A stretch of 64,000 nucleotides of DNA from Flaccisagitta enflata. Lineage: Eukaryota; Chaetognatha; Sagittoidea; Aphragmophora. Below the pieces are notes generated by a model. The model ran no database searches. It saw only the letters and a list, made by a program, of their open reading frames with translations, and was not told the DNA's origin. The stretch lies in NCBI GenBank assembly GCA_965153355.1, contig OZ231126.1, positions 74,214,001 to 74,278,000 of the forward strand. Reading direction: 5' to 3'. Of the stretch, positions 28,197 through 39,320 are shown in pieces (the stretch's first letter is position 1; each line of letters opens with the position of its first letter). A program made the translations under genes and the position numbers.

Positions 28197-29284
28197 ATTT
28201 GTCATGAATTTTCTGTAGATCGATGCAAAAACAGAAATGAGCAAAAAACAAGTTGTCATGTTATTTTGGCCTTGGTTGAGAGAAAACAAAATGATAGGAT
28301 CACTTCAGATTGAGATAGAAGCTTAACTAACAGTCATGGAAGGCTGAAACTTGGCATGTACAAATGCCAAAACATCCAGTTTCAGTAACTTTTTGCAGAA
28401 TTTGATTATTTTTTTTTTTGTTTTTGAATGACGCCGTCATCTTTTGTTACAGTCGAAATGAAACATATTGTAGACAAGGATTGATCTTACCATGATTTTC
28501 TGCTTCCATCCAAAAAGATCCAATAATACTTGTCATGGCCACTGATCCTGTAGCACTTTTTTCCCCGTGTGAAATGATTTTAAAAAATTCATTCTCATTT
28601 AAAGTTTTGTCCCCCTGAAGAAAGTCTATTCACGGTAATCATCCCAGGAATCAGGTCTTTCAATCAAATTGTTCCTTCCTTCCTTCCTTGCCTCCTTGCT
28701 TCCTTGCTTCCTTCCTTTATACCTTCTTTCCTTTTTTCCTTCTTACCCTCCTTCTTTCCTTCCTTACTCCTTTCCTCATCCCTTCCACGTTTTTCTGGGC
28801 AGCACCCTGACATATTGACATATTGACATATTGACATATTGACATATTGACAGCAGATGACATATTGTTCCAAACAACCCCTTTAAAGGTACCTCGCCGT
28901 CAAAAGAAAAGATATTGCAGTCCCAAAATAATTCAGGCATTTCCCCTAGTTAAATAACATGGAACCTGCATTAACAGTGACCCACCAATGCAAAAATTTG
29001 CAAAAATATGTTGCAAATTGCAATATCTTAAAAAGCATTGGTTTTTCGATAGAAAAAAGTCTTGATAAGGTCTCCCCGTATTTCTTAACAAATATCAGCT
29101 GCATCAGCTGCAGCATGTGTCAGAGCTGCAGCAACTTGCTACAGCCTGTCATGCGCATGAAAATATACAAAAAAAATCATCAAAAAGTGGGAACATTGAT
29201 CTAAAAACACAAAAGAAATTGTAGAATCATGAAATCTTAAATAGAAAAGAAAGATAAAGAACAAAAGAAAAATATTTATCTTAA
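28197..29284. other. Non-coding stretch with small repeats
   Basis: Contains the inverted arm of the 27050 repeat (to 28480), a CCTT-rich tract at 28673-28790, and about six TGACATAT units at 28807-28853. No ORF or RNA supported. Confidence 0.5.
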
Positions 29285-29860
29285 ACCAAGGCTGGATACA
29301 TGGCTACCTCAGTCGCGCGGGCGGGTGGGCAGGGGCAGTATCTGAGTTACTAAAGCATTTGGCAAGGAGCAGTGGGGTTAATGACCGCAGAAACATAAAA
29401 CAAGGCCGATTCCTTACAAGTCGCATACGGTTGTTAATTCATCATCAACAATGTTGACACTTTTTATACATAACACTTCTTGCAATGACTTTTAATGACT
29501 TAATTAGGTACTTAAGTACTTAGGTAAATAAGCACTTATATACTTAAGTACCTCAGTACTTCAGTACCTAATTACTTAGGTACTTAAGTACCTAGGAATA
29601 AGGTACTTAAGTACTTAGGTACTTAAGTACTTAAGTACTTAGGTACTTAAGTACTTAGGTACTTAAGTACTTAGGTACTTGGGTTATTGGGTACTTAGGT
29701 ACTTGGGTTATTGGGTACTTAGGTACTCAGGTACTTAAATACTTAAGTATTTTAGTACTTAAAAATGAAGTAAAATACTTAAGTACTTAAGTACTTAAGT
29801 ACTTAAGTACTTAAGTACTTAAAAATGACATAAAATGACGTAAATTTTTATAGATGGGAC
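29285..29860 (+). mobile_element. Type A 5' fragment followed by an expanded type B-like element
   Basis: At 29285 the type A 5' boxes occur (GGCTGGATACATGGCTACCT, CGGGCGGGTGGGCAGGGGCA) without a 3' end. At 29400 AACAAGGCCGATTCCTTACA begins a type B-like element whose interior is about 320 bases of (ACTTAAGT/ACTTAGGT) units (29500-29822). No palindromic end follows. Confidence 0.5.
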
Positions 29861-30046
29861 AATAAAACTTTTTTTTCGTCCTAGAAAGAATGGCATCGGT
29901 GAAAAGTTTACTTTTTATGTCTAGTTTGAGATAAAAAAAAGTTTGTGCCCTTTTTCCCAAATCTCCCTTCCCAGGAGCCAATATAGTGACCCCCCTTTTA
30001 GGGGGTTCGAGCCACCACCAGAAAAAGGCCAAATTCATGCTTTTTG

Positions 30047-30570
30047 GGCAGCGGCCCCTAAGGGCCGATGTCCTGTAGGACACAGGGGGGAATTTCGAGA
30101 TGCCCATCCGTCCTTCCGTCCGTCCTTCTGTCCTTCCGTCCTTCCGTCCTTCCGTCCCCCCCCTTGACCATCGGAGCCTGATTTTGGTCCCCTAAGCCAT
30201 CAAATTAGCCCTTTCAGACCTCAATTTAGCCCTCAAGAGCTCAAATCAGCTCTCCAGACCTCATATCTGCCCTCAAGACCGCAAATCAGCCCTCCAGACC
30301 TCAAATCCGCCCTCCAGGCCTCAAATTAACTCTTCAGGTCCCAAATTTTTCCTCTAGGCTTCAAGCCTGCCCCCCAAACCTGAAATCTGCTCTTTTGGAC
30401 TAAATCCTGCCATCCTGATTTCAAATCCGCCTCAGGACGTCTCGAAATTCCTGCCTGTGTCCTACAGGACATCGGCCCTTTGGGGCCGCTGCCCTGCTCT
30501 CAATCCACTACTTCACTTGATCACTCCAAGCAGGGCATCGGGTACCGCTGACCATGTGCGATCCTTGGAT
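30047..30570. mobile_element. GC-hairpin element
   Basis: Left end GGGCAGCGGCCCCTAAGGGC with the palindrome TGTCCTGTAGGACA; interior of about 20-base units (CCTCCAGACCTCAAATC) at 30175-30420; right end with TGTCCTACAGGACA, GGCCCTTTGGGGCCGCTGCC, then a tail ending AAGCAGGGCATCGGGTACCG and CTGACCATGTGCGATCC. Confidence 0.7.
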
Positions 30571-30785
30571 GACTAGTTCACCTTGTTTTTTTTTATATTT
30601 TCTTTTTGGATTGATATAAAACCTTGGGATTGGTCCTGTTTGAAGGATATTTAGTAGTAGTATATCTTATGATAATAAATAGATGACAGTGGCCACCAGG
30701 GGTCCCTCCAGGGGCCCCTAAATGGCCCCTAAAGGGCAAAAAATCAGAAAAATCACCTAAATAATGAGCTTTTTTTTGCTTTTTG

Positions 30786-31335
30786 GGCAGCGGCCCCGAA
30801 GGGGTCGATGACCTATGCTTTCACACATATGGGGGATTTTCTCCTTCTTCATGTCCGCACCCGCCCCCTCAAGTCCCATTCTCGAGGCCCAAATTCCAGT
30901 CTCGAGGCCCAAATCCAAGTCTTGAGGCCCAAATCCCAGCCTCAAGGCCCAAATCCTAGCCTCAAGGCCCAAATCCTAGCCTGGAGGCCCAGATTTCAGT
31001 CTTGAAGCCTAAATCTCAGCCTCAACGTCAACATCTCAGCCAAGAGGCCCAGATCCCGGCCTTGAGGCCCAAAACTCAGCCTCCAGGCTAGGATTTGGGC
31101 CTTGAGGCTAGGATTTGGGCCTTGAGGCTGGGATTTGGGCCTCAAGACTGGGATTTGGGCCTCGAGACTGGAATTTGAGGGGGGGGGGCGGACATGAAGA
31201 AGGAGAAAATCCCCCATATGTGTGAAAGCATAGGTCATCGACCCCTTTTGGGCCACTGCCCTGCTCCCCCCTCAACTTCAACCACAACCTACTTAAGCAG
31301 GGCACGGGTAATGCTGACCATCTAACGCTTTTGCG
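30786..31335. mobile_element. GC-hairpin element
   Basis: Left GGGCAGCGGCCCCGAAGGGG with an extended inverted arm (TTTCACACATATGGGGGATT) that returns at 31195-31235; interior of about 20-base TTGAGGCCCAAATCCTAGCC units (30870-31180) that invert around 31080; tail AAGCAGGGCACGGGTAATGC. Confidence 0.7.
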
Positions 31336-31819
31336 ACTATTCTCTTTCAAGATGTTGGAGATTTGAATTTTATGTAAAGATACCCTCATCTAGTGGTGGG
31401 GTATACAAACAAAGCTTGGGGGCCCCTTGAGGGGCTCATTTAGGGGCCCCAAAATAGGTAAAATGGCAAAAAATGACCAAAACTTGAGTTTTTTAACGTC
31501 TTTTGCTTTTATGTCGGTTCATTCAATCATCAAACCTGCATACTGTTCATAGAATGATTAATTCGTTCATGCATTCATTCATTCATTCATTCATTCAATC
31601 ATTTGTTCATTCACACATTCATTCGTTCATTTTTGAATATTGATTAGATAACAATAAATTTATAAGCAGCTCCTGCTCACTTAAAACAAGACTTGCAACT
31701 TGACATTGTCCAATATGATGTACAATGGTGATTTAACAGCTTCTTTTCTTGCTTTTGTTTTTGTTTTTAGTTTTTGTTTGTTTTTTTTTTGTTCAAAAAA
31801 TGATAAAATTATAATACTC

Positions 31820-32580
31820 TCAAATTGACACCATTTCCGGGAAGCTCTCAGGAATTATTCCATCCCAGCCGTCACTGATCCATCTTTCGGCACCAAAAAC
31901 AAGGCCGGTGAACCTGTTCTCGAAAAATTCCCAACTGAGGGAAATGGCCAAAACTAAGATTTTTGCTTGAATTTTTACCAAGTGATTTGCCTGATTTTGG
32001 TACCCTCCACGGCACCCTTTGATATAATTTACTCCGCCAAAGCGATCCATGGATAAAATGAAGCCTGATTCTTTGACCTTTTCACCGGATGCAGTTTCAT
32101 GAACAAGATTGGGGTAAGATGCGACTGACACTTTTGAAAATGGCCAGTTCCCCATGGGAGAGAGGACTGGAAACTCATGTCCCAAGTGCACATATCTTGC
32201 GCTTCCCTTCATTGCCTAACTGGAAGAGAAATAATCTTGGTTTCTCGCTTCCATCTGAAATGGCCATCTCGATGTCAGACTCATCAGCTCTTAGGTATCT
32301 GGTCACAATGAGGACTGAGGCAGAGCCATCATACAGATTGTATGGGATCTCGGAAGCAGGCAAATCCCATCAAAGCATCTTAACCAACCTTTTACTCAGC
32401 ATGATCAAGTTAGTTTTTGGCTGTTGACGAGGTGTCATTGCAAGTGCAACACCAAATTTGCAGCAAAAGTTCTCTTCCATGGCCAAATACACATCAAATA
32501 GGGGGCTATTTGGATCAAACAATTTGATTTCTGATGGCAGCTTTCTTTTCTCCTCATCTTCCCCCCACTGCCCTCTCAAG
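31820..32580 (-). pseudogene. Decayed protein-coding remnant, family unknown
   Basis: On the minus strand three consecutive frames read like one protein. The first runs from about 32580 (EIKLFDPNSPLFDVYLAMEE) to a TGA at about 32370. The same frame resumes (LPASEIPYNLYDGSASVLIV) to about 32175. A frame change then leads into a segment ending WEFFENRFTGLVFGAERW and further to a stop at 31820. One internal stop and one frameshift over some 250 codons mark it as a pseudogene. The upstream side is cut by a minisatellite of GAGAGGGCAGATTTCAGGCC units. It lies in the interior of the 29.9-35.3 kb inverted-repeat structure, so it may be a remnant of that element's own gene; this is inference. Confidence 0.5.
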
Positions 32581-32589
32581 CCTTGAATC

Positions 32590-33240
32590 TGCCCTCTCAG
32601 GCCTAAGAATCGCCCTCAGGTTTGCAATCTATACTCTCAGGCCTTAACACTCCTCTCAAAATTAAACGAACTGGGAAAGTGATTAGAATTGAGAGTAAAA
32701 ATGCATTGATAGGGCTGAAATTTGACACAGAGATAGCTAAAACATAGTATTTTTGCAAACCGAGGCCAAATAGACCATTCGCACTAGTGTATGGCGCTGG
32801 TTGGGTGCTATGTCAAAATCGAGGTGGAAGATTTTGACTGATTTTGACAAAAAATCTTCTTATGAGGAGACTGCGCAAACTTTATTATTCCCCATATAAG
32901 TTGGGCCAAAACTGCCATTCCCGAGTTGTTATATAACTACCAAGCAACAATGATGCATTGGGAATAAGGAGCAGCACCACTTAGCGACTGAATCCATTGA
33001 CAAATAGGTTGGTTACACCGGTCAATTTGGAACTTCCATCAAAAATACAATAGTATGATTTCAATCGAAAGAAGAGATTAAGAGTCATTGGTTGACATTC
33101 TTCGGACAATTTTTGTATAACCCTGCCGGAAATTACATATATTAAAGTTAACCTAACACTCAGACTCTTTATAAGTAATTTATGAAGCATCTACAGACTT
33201 GTTCTGATCCCAGTTCGCCAAATTTTGAGAGGGGTGTTAT
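32590..33240. other. AT-rich interior of the 5.5-kb inverted repeat
   Basis: Starts with GAATCTGCCCTCTCAGGCCT minisatellite units (32585-32650), then unannotated sequence without a supported ORF. Confidence 0.4.
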
Positions 33241-33530
33241 ATATACCCTCTCAGGCAGATTCAAGGCTTGAGAGGGCCAATTTCAGGCCTGAGAGGGCAG
33301 ATTTCAGGCCTGAGAGGGGGGATATCAGGCCTGATAGGGCAGATTTCAGGCCTGAAAGGGTCTAAGGAGACGGATGGATGGATGGACGAATGAACAAACA
33401 AACGTCCCCCTGTGTTTTACAGGACTTCGTCCCCTTCGGGGCCGCTGCCCTGCTTTCTCTCACTCCAATTCAAAATTGTGCAAAGCAGGGCAACGGGTAT
33501 CGCTGACCACATATTGCCCTTGGGCGATCT
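33240..33530. mobile_element. GC-hairpin element, right part
   Basis: GAGAGGGCAGATTTCAGGCC units (33265-33360), a short (GGAT)n, CCCCTGTGTTTTACAGGACT, CCCCTTCGGGGCCGCTGCCC and the tail AAGCAGGGCAACGGGTATCG. Confidence 0.6.
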
Positions 33531-33688
33531 GTTGATTAACTGCGTTCACAACATCAAAAAGGAAAAAAAACAGCTGTCAGGTCAGTGAGAAAGAGACAAG
33601 AAAAAAAAAGTGAGGGAAAAAGTCCAAAAAGTCAAAGAAAGAAAAGATCGATCCACTCACTCTTCTTTCTTTAAGCTTTGAAGAAGAA

Positions 33689-34038
33689 ATGGCGATCAAA
33701 TCAACTTCAATTCAAAAATTTGTCATCCCCAAATTTATTTTCAATGCAAATGACTACACAGAGCTCTTTGACTGGAAAACTGCCAAATTTTTGGAGCCTC
33801 CACTCACGATGAAATTGTCCGATGATGAAATAAGAGGTTTCATTCTCACCCTTCTCGAGCTGCTCCGATATCCTTGCACACTCAAGCAGTTGAACGTGGA
33901 ATAAAGGTAGTAAGCGAGGGAGCATCAGCAGTCATTGGGGAAGAAGCTCGTGATGGCTCAATAAGACAGAAGCTGTTATCTAGAATGGACTCTGGTCGGT
34001 GTCACACAAAGGCATCCTTTTTCAAGGCACTGGAGTAG
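33689..34038 (+). pseudogene. Frameshifted coding remnant with HTQAVERG motif
   Basis: An ATG at 33689 opens 71 codons (MAIKSTSIQKFVIPKFIFNA onward) to a stop at 33904. Before that stop, the +2 frame takes over as a plausible continuation (HTQAVERGIKVVSEGASAVI, then EEARDGSIRQKLLSRMDSG) ending at TAG 34038. Together they resemble one protein with a single frameshift near 33867-33880. The HTQAVERxxKxVxEAS...RDGxIR pattern recalls the C-terminus of uncharacterised, often multi-copy proteins in invertebrate genomes; this is from memory and should be searched. Like the remnant at 31.8-32.6 kb, it sits inside the long inverted-repeat structure, on the opposite strand. Confidence 0.45.
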
Positions 34039-34164
34039 GCATTCAATTAAGTTAGTGCTGAGTGAACGGGTTTGATCCTCGCCTAACTTCTTTTTCATTC
34101 CCTCCCATTCTTTTTTTTTTTTTGTCCCTTTATTCTCTTTATTCTGTTGTTTTTGGTTAGGCTG

Positions 34165-34386
34165 TTAGATTAAAAAAAGAAACAAAAACAAAACAAAAAA
34201 CAAAAAACAAAACAAAAAACAAAAAACAAAAAACAAAAAACAAAAAACTAAAAAAAAAACAAAAAACAAAAACAAAAAACAAAAAACAAAAAACAAAAAG
34301 CAAAAAACAAAAAACAAAAAACAAAAAACAAAAAACAAAAAACAAAAAACAAAAAACAAAAAAAAACAAAAAAAATAAAAAAAAAA
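34165..34386. repeat. (AAAAACA)n microsatellite
   Basis: About 30 heptamer-like units with A-run length variation. Confidence 0.95.
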
Positions 34387-35689
34387 CTGTTAAACTGTGA
34401 AGCTGTATCAAATTTTTGTTCAGTGCCAGTTGCAAGTCTGAGATTATAAGTGTGAGCAACAGCCAATTTTTTATCAATCAGTGAAACATTGAATGTATAA
34501 GTGATTGAATGAATGAACCAACAACTGGAAGACCGGGTGAATGAATGAATGGAAGGATGATTGTATTAACAATGTGCAGATGTTATAAACGTGTCCATCA
34601 GCTTTGAAGCAAATAAATGTAGAAAAACTCAACATTTTTATAATTTTTGCCATTTTGGGTTCTTGGCGCCCTTCAGTAGGGCCCCTCAAGAGTCTTAAGC
34701 CATAACCTTTATTAACTTGTAGCTCTCCTGCACTAGATGACAGTGTCTGAACAGATTCTTCGGCCCTCGATTTGCTTAGATTTTTGAAAAAATTCAAAAA
34801 TGTCAAGTTTTTGGTCATTTTTGGCCATTTTACCTATTTTGGGGCCCCCAAATGAGCCCCCCTGAGGGGTCCCAAGCTTTGTTTGTGTACCCCATCACTA
34901 GATGAGGGTATATTTACATAAAATACAAATCTCTAAAATCATTATCTGGGTGATTTTCTGATTTTTTCCCCTTTAGGGGCCATTTGGGGGCCCCTGGAGG
35001 GACCCCTGGGGGCCACTGTCATCTATTTCTTATTATAACATATACTACTACTAAATATCCTTCAAACAAGACCAATCCTAAGGTTTTATATCAATCCAAA
35101 AAGAAGATATAAAAATAACAAGGTGAAAAAGTATGAATTTGGCCTTTTTCTGGTGGTGGCTCAAACTCCCTAAAAGGGGGGGTCACTTTATGGGCTCCTG
35201 GGAAGGGAGATTTGGGAAAAAGGGCACAAACTTTTTTTTATCTCAAACTAGACATAAAAAGTAAACTTTTCACCGATGCCATTCTTTCTAGGACGAAAAA
35301 AAAGTTTTATTGTCCCATCTAACGTAAAATGGCAAAAAAAGCTAAGCGCTACCGACCATCAGACCAATGGATGGAGGGACGGACGGACCAACAAATGGGC
35401 AGAGTGGGTTGTAGAGTCACGTGCACGCGACTAAAAAGTAAAATGGGGATTAACCGACCAACCAATCGACCGACAAACGGACGGACAAAGCTGGGTGTAG
35501 AATCGTGTAGCAAAAAAATGAGCATTAAAAAAGAAACCGACAAATAGTTTGAGATAAGACTGAAACTTAAAATGTTGTAATACCAAGATTTTGAGCAGCA
35601 GTAATGACTTACTGCAGCATGGTGCTTAAGCATGATGCTTCAGCATGATGCTTCAGCAGGGTGCTGCAGCATGGTATTAAGGCATACAA

Positions 35690-35785
35690 TGGTCAGCGGT
35701 ACTTGATGCCCCTAAGTTTGTTTATGGGCTGAGATGGTAAAAGGGGCAGCGGCTCTTAAGGGACCAATGACCTATGCTTGGGCTC
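35690..35785. mobile_element. GC-hairpin element, one end
   Basis: AATGGTCAGCGGTACTTGAT with GCCCCTAAG, then GGGGCAGCGGCTCTTAAGGG and ACCAATGACCTATGCTTG. Same order as the left part of the copy in the zinc-finger gene intron. Confidence 0.55.
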
Positions 35786-35908
35786 ATGGAGAGTCATAGG
35801 GAGTCGTTTGGCCTTTGGAGTAAAGATAGAGGCCTTAGCAACCAATCATATTTTCCCGTTGCTTCTGAGCTTAATTTATAACCTTTTAAAACCAATATAA
35901 AAAAAGAA

Positions 35909-36104
35909 ACAAGGCCGGATACACGACTACCGAAGTTGCGTGCAGGTGGGCAGGGGCAGTAATGAAATAGGCTAACCAAGCATTTTGGCAGGAGCAGTAA
36001 TGCAAAAAACGCACATAAACGCAAAAAAAAAAACAAAGTGTTACCGACGGACCAACTGACAGACCAACCAACATAGCGGGTTATAGGGTCGCGTGCACGC
36101 GACT
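35909..36104 (+). mobile_element. Helentron-like element, type A, complete
   Basis: ACAAGGCCGGATACACGACT at the 5' end, the GTGGGCAGGGGCAGTAATGA and TTTTGGCAGGAGCAGTAATG boxes, (GACC)n, and the palindrome TCGCGTGCACGCGACTTA at the 3' end. One of the cleanest copies for building a consensus. Confidence 0.7.
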
Positions 36105-36178
36105 TAAAAACTGCCTTCAAACATACACTGTTGAATGCAGAAAATTAAAGGCTTTTTCCTTATCTAAAAGATAATAGA

Positions 36179-37525
36179 ACAAGGCCAACACCTTTAAGTC
36201 GCGTGCGAGACGATGGTAACTGAATTGACCTGATTCCTTATTGTATCACTTTATTGACTTAATCCAGACTTAAACCAGACTTAAACCAGACTCAAGCCAG
36301 ACTCAAGCCAGACTCAAACCAGACTCAAGCCAGACTCAAGCCAGACTCAAAACAGACTCAAAGCAGACTCAAGCCAGACTCAAGCCAGACTCAAGCCAGA
36401 CTCAAACTAGACTCAAACCAGACTTAAACCAGACCTAAACAAGACCTAAACCAGACTTAAACCAGACTTAAACCAGACTTAAACCAGACTTAAACTAGAT
36501 CTTAACCAAACTTAAACTTAAACTTAAATCAGATCTAAACCAGACTTAAAATAATGTAAAATGGAATGACTTATAGTGACTCAGAATGACTTATAGTGAC
36601 TCAGAATGACAAAGAATGACTTAAAATGACTAAAAATGACTTAAAATGATTTAAAATGACTTGAAATGATGTAAAATGACAAAAAATGACAAAAACTGCA
36701 ATCACCAAAAAAAATGACCTAAATTGACTTAGAATGACTTAAAATGACTAAAAATGACTAAAAATGACTTGAAAAGGCATAAAACGGTGAAAAAATGCTA
36801 AACTTTACAGACTCGGACCGACTTCTAGTGACTCAGAATGACTTCTAGTGACTCAGAATGACTTCTAGTGACTCAGAATGACTTCTAGTGACTAAGAATG
36901 ACTTAACTCTTAAGCCAAACTTATACTAGACTAAAACCAGACTTAAACCAGACATAGACCAGACCAGAATCAGATATAAACCAGACTTAAACCTGACCTA
37001 AACCTGACCTAAACCAGACTTAAACCACACTTAAACCAGATTTAAACCAGACTTTAACCAGACTTTAACCGGACTTAAACCAGACTTAAACCAGACTTAA
37101 AATGACTTAGAATTACTAAGAATGACTTGAAATGAATTGAGATGACTTCAAATAACTTTAAATGGTGTAAAATGACAAAAACTTCAAAAGTCAAAAAATG
37201 ACTTTGAGTGACTAAGAATGACTTAGAATGACTTAGGATGACTTAGGATGACTTAAAATGACTTTGAATAACTTAAAATGACTTAAAATGACATAAAACA
37301 ACAAAAACTTCAAAAGTCAAAAAATGACTTAAAGTGACTTAGAATGACTTGGAATGACTTAGAATGACTTAGAAGGACTTAGAATGACTTAGAATAACTT
37401 AAAATGACCTGAAATGACTTAAAATAACATAAAACAAAAAAAAGCTAACGAAACCAAAGTGTGACGGACCAACCGACCGACAGACAGACGGACAGAGTGG
37501 GTCATAGAGTCGCGTGCACGCGACT
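36179..37525 (+). mobile_element. Helentron-like element, type B, 1.35 kb with expanded core
   Basis: Starts ACAAGGCCAACACCTTTAAG with TCGCGTGCGAGACG, ends AGTCGCGTGCACGCGACT after a short (GACC/GACA)n. The interior alternates blocks of CCAGACTTAAA units (36256-36545, 36905-37105) and AATGACTTAG/AATGACTTAA units (36550-36900, 37100-37440), over 80 units in all. Other copies have only a few such units, so length varies more than tenfold between copies with the same ends. Confidence 0.7.
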
Positions 37526-37581
37526 AAAAATCTCCGGCACTAAACAATAATCAATTATTTTCATAAACGAAAATTAGACAC

Positions 37582-37760
37582 TGTGAGGCCAACACTTATA
37601 GATCGGGTACAGGACTTACAAGATTACGTGTTTACCTGATTATGTATAGCTTCAGTATTTCCTGTAATGACAAAAATGACTACATTTACCTAAAATGACT
37701 ATAAGTGATACATCTTACAATTACCTGTTATTACATATTGACCTATGATTATCTCTAAAG
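37582..37760 (+). mobile_element. Type B element start, 3' end missing
   Basis: GTGAGGCCAACACTTATAGA followed by GGACTTACAAG and loose AATGACTA/ATTACCT units. It is interrupted by the TA-flanked element starting at 37782; unit-like ATTACCTATAATC sequence resumes at 38289. Confidence 0.4.
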
Positions 37761-37781
37761 ACCTTTAATTACCTTAAGTTA

Positions 37782-38286
37782 CAGTAGATGTTGTCTAGAC
37801 TTGGAAATACGGGGGAGCTCATAACCTGACTATCAGTATAGTGAAGGGACTGATATTGTGCTGGTGTAATGTACAGACCCTAAGGGGTTGACGATGGGGT
37901 ATAGCATCCCCCTACAGCTTACCTTAGGAAAAAAATATTGAGTGTAAAATTATAGGATCAATCACTTATTTTGCAGAATTTCAGCTTCATCTATTTGCTT
38001 GATGTGCAAAACCAGCGTGGGATTCGAACTTGGAACCTTTGAATAAACTGATCACAATGAATCTGAAGTCAAATGAGTTAACCACTAGACCAATTTCAGC
38101 AGTCATCTAGAATAAGTGAGTTTGATTTAGTGTATTCAAGAGAACTTTCTTTCAACTGAGCTGCCATACCCCATCGTCAACCTTATTGGAGATAAGCATT
38201 ATACACACTTAGTTTCATTTCATTTGCACAAATGGTATTTAGGGTATGAGGGCCCCCGTATTTCCAAGTCTAGACGACATCTACTG
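37782..38286. mobile_element. 505-base TA-flanked TIR element carrying a tRNA-like sequence
   Basis: Ends CAGTAGATGTTGTCTAGACT and (reverse) CAGTAGATGTCGTCTAGACT, continuing TGGAAATACGGGGG on both sides; TA flanks each end. The TIRs differ from the 27756 element, but the interior again holds a minus-strand tRNA-like segment. TIR identity is high, suggesting a young insertion. Confidence 0.8.
38014..38100 (-). other. tRNA-like sequence with A and B boxes (degenerate)
   Basis: Minus strand reads TTGGTCTAGTGGTTAACTCA (A box) and later AAGTTCGAATCCCAC (B box, close to GGTTCGAATCC), spaced as in a class II tRNA. The anticodon-loop position reads CTTCAGA, but the flanking stem pairs poorly. Likely tRNA-derived or a pol III promoter. 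Confidence 0.55.
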
Positions 38287-38402
38287 TACCTAATTACAGA
38301 GAATTACCTATAATCATTAATAGTTACCTGTGAATACATGACCTATCAATACCTATGGTGAGTTATGATTACCTAAACCTATAATAATCTACAACTTCCT
38401 TT

Positions 38403-38505
38403 AAAATGATAATGATAATGATAATGAAATGATAATGATAATGATAATGATAATGATAATGATAATGATTATGATATGATAATGATAATGATAATGAAAT
38501 GATGA
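38403..38505. repeat. (AATGAT)n microsatellite
   Basis: About 17 hexamers with two GAAATGAT variants. Confidence 0.95.
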
Positions 38506-38690
38506 TGACCTGAGAGGGCAGATTTCAGACCCAAGAGGGCAGATTTCAGGCCTGAGAGGGCCTGGGGGTGATGGAAGGAAGGACGGACGGACGGACGGAC
38601 AAAGGGACAGACAAACGAAAGTCCCCCTGTGTTCTACAGTGATTTGTCCCCTTTGGGGCCACTGCCCAAAAAAGCGTTTTTTTCTCAGTG
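38505..38690. mobile_element. GC-hairpin element, partial
   Basis: Two CCTGAGAGGGCAGATTTCAG-type units, (GGAC)n at 38578-38600, CCCCCTGTGTTCTACAG and CCCCTTTGGGGCCACTGCCC; no tail. Confidence 0.5.
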
Positions 38691-38699
38691 GACTTATGG

Positions 38700-39320
38700 G
38701 TACCATTTACAACCGACACTTTTGCTATCATTTAAGTTATCATCTTGTTACCTTGTCCTTGTTAGTTTTTGGAAAATGGCTATGGCTAATTTTCAGCTTA
38801 ACATCATTTTTCAGTCAATGTCCGCATCTGTTGTCCAAGGGGCGTCGAACCATGGTCGTAAAGACGGTAAGCCATTGTGCCGCTTGTGAAATCCTCCCAT
38901 TCATCTGTTCATCCGTCTATCCAACTATCCATCTGTTGGTTGGTCAGTATGCTCATTGGCTCATTCAAAGCCGGCACCCTATCAACCCAATTCTTTCTAA
39001 CCATAGCAAAGAAAAAAATCATACAAGATGTTTGTCAGTGTTTGACAATCAAGTGAAGCAAAATTCACAGCAATATCCATGACCGTTTAAAAGCTCGAAA
39101 GAGCTGCGAAAGATCTTCCAAATGAGACCTTGCTGGTTTTTCTAGCGTTATCAAACCAAGAATTTGAAAAATCACTACAAGATTTTCATGTTTTCACTTT
39201 GTTGTAACAAAGAATATTAACAAATTGAGTTAAAATTCATTCTGGGTGCCATTTTAAGCCGTCTCCGGAATATCTATTTCTACAGCCAATTTTAAGGGGT
39301 CAAAACAGGCGAATGATTAG
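38700..39320. other. Unannotated stretch
   Basis: No intact gene. Contains phrases typical of the fold-back interiors (GAAAGATCTTCCAAATGAGA). Confidence 0.4.

Larger units (their letters stand above)
27050..28480. repeat. Inverted repeat enclosing the tRNA-like element
   Basis: Sequence at 27060-27215 (TTTCATCTCGACTGTAA, then AAGTTTCAGCCTTCCAT) returns inverted at 28320-28475 at roughly 75-80 percent identity by eye. The element 27756-28194 is nested inside. Confidence 0.65.
29858..35322. repeat. 5.5-kb inverted repeat with insertions in its left arm
   Basis: Three collinear blocks repeat in inverse order. Block a 29858-30045 matches 35130-35322 (includes AGAATGGCATCGGTGAAAAG). Block b 30600-30765 matches 34930-35115 (includes ATAGATGACAGTGGCCACCA). 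Block c 31335-31485 matches 34800-34930 (includes ACAAACAAAGCTTGGGGGCC). The left arm is split by two GC-hairpin elements (30047-30570 and 30786-31320); the right arm is clean. The interior holds the remnants at 31.8-32.6 and 33.7-34.0 kb. Confidence 0.75.

Noticed and set aside
28793-28853. CRISPR-like regular array (TGACATAT units)
   Set aside because: Units are contiguous without spacers; an ordinary short tandem repeat in a eukaryotic genome.
38014-38100. Functional tRNA gene
   Set aside because: A and B boxes are good, but acceptor and anticodon stems do not pair properly and it lies inside a TIR element.
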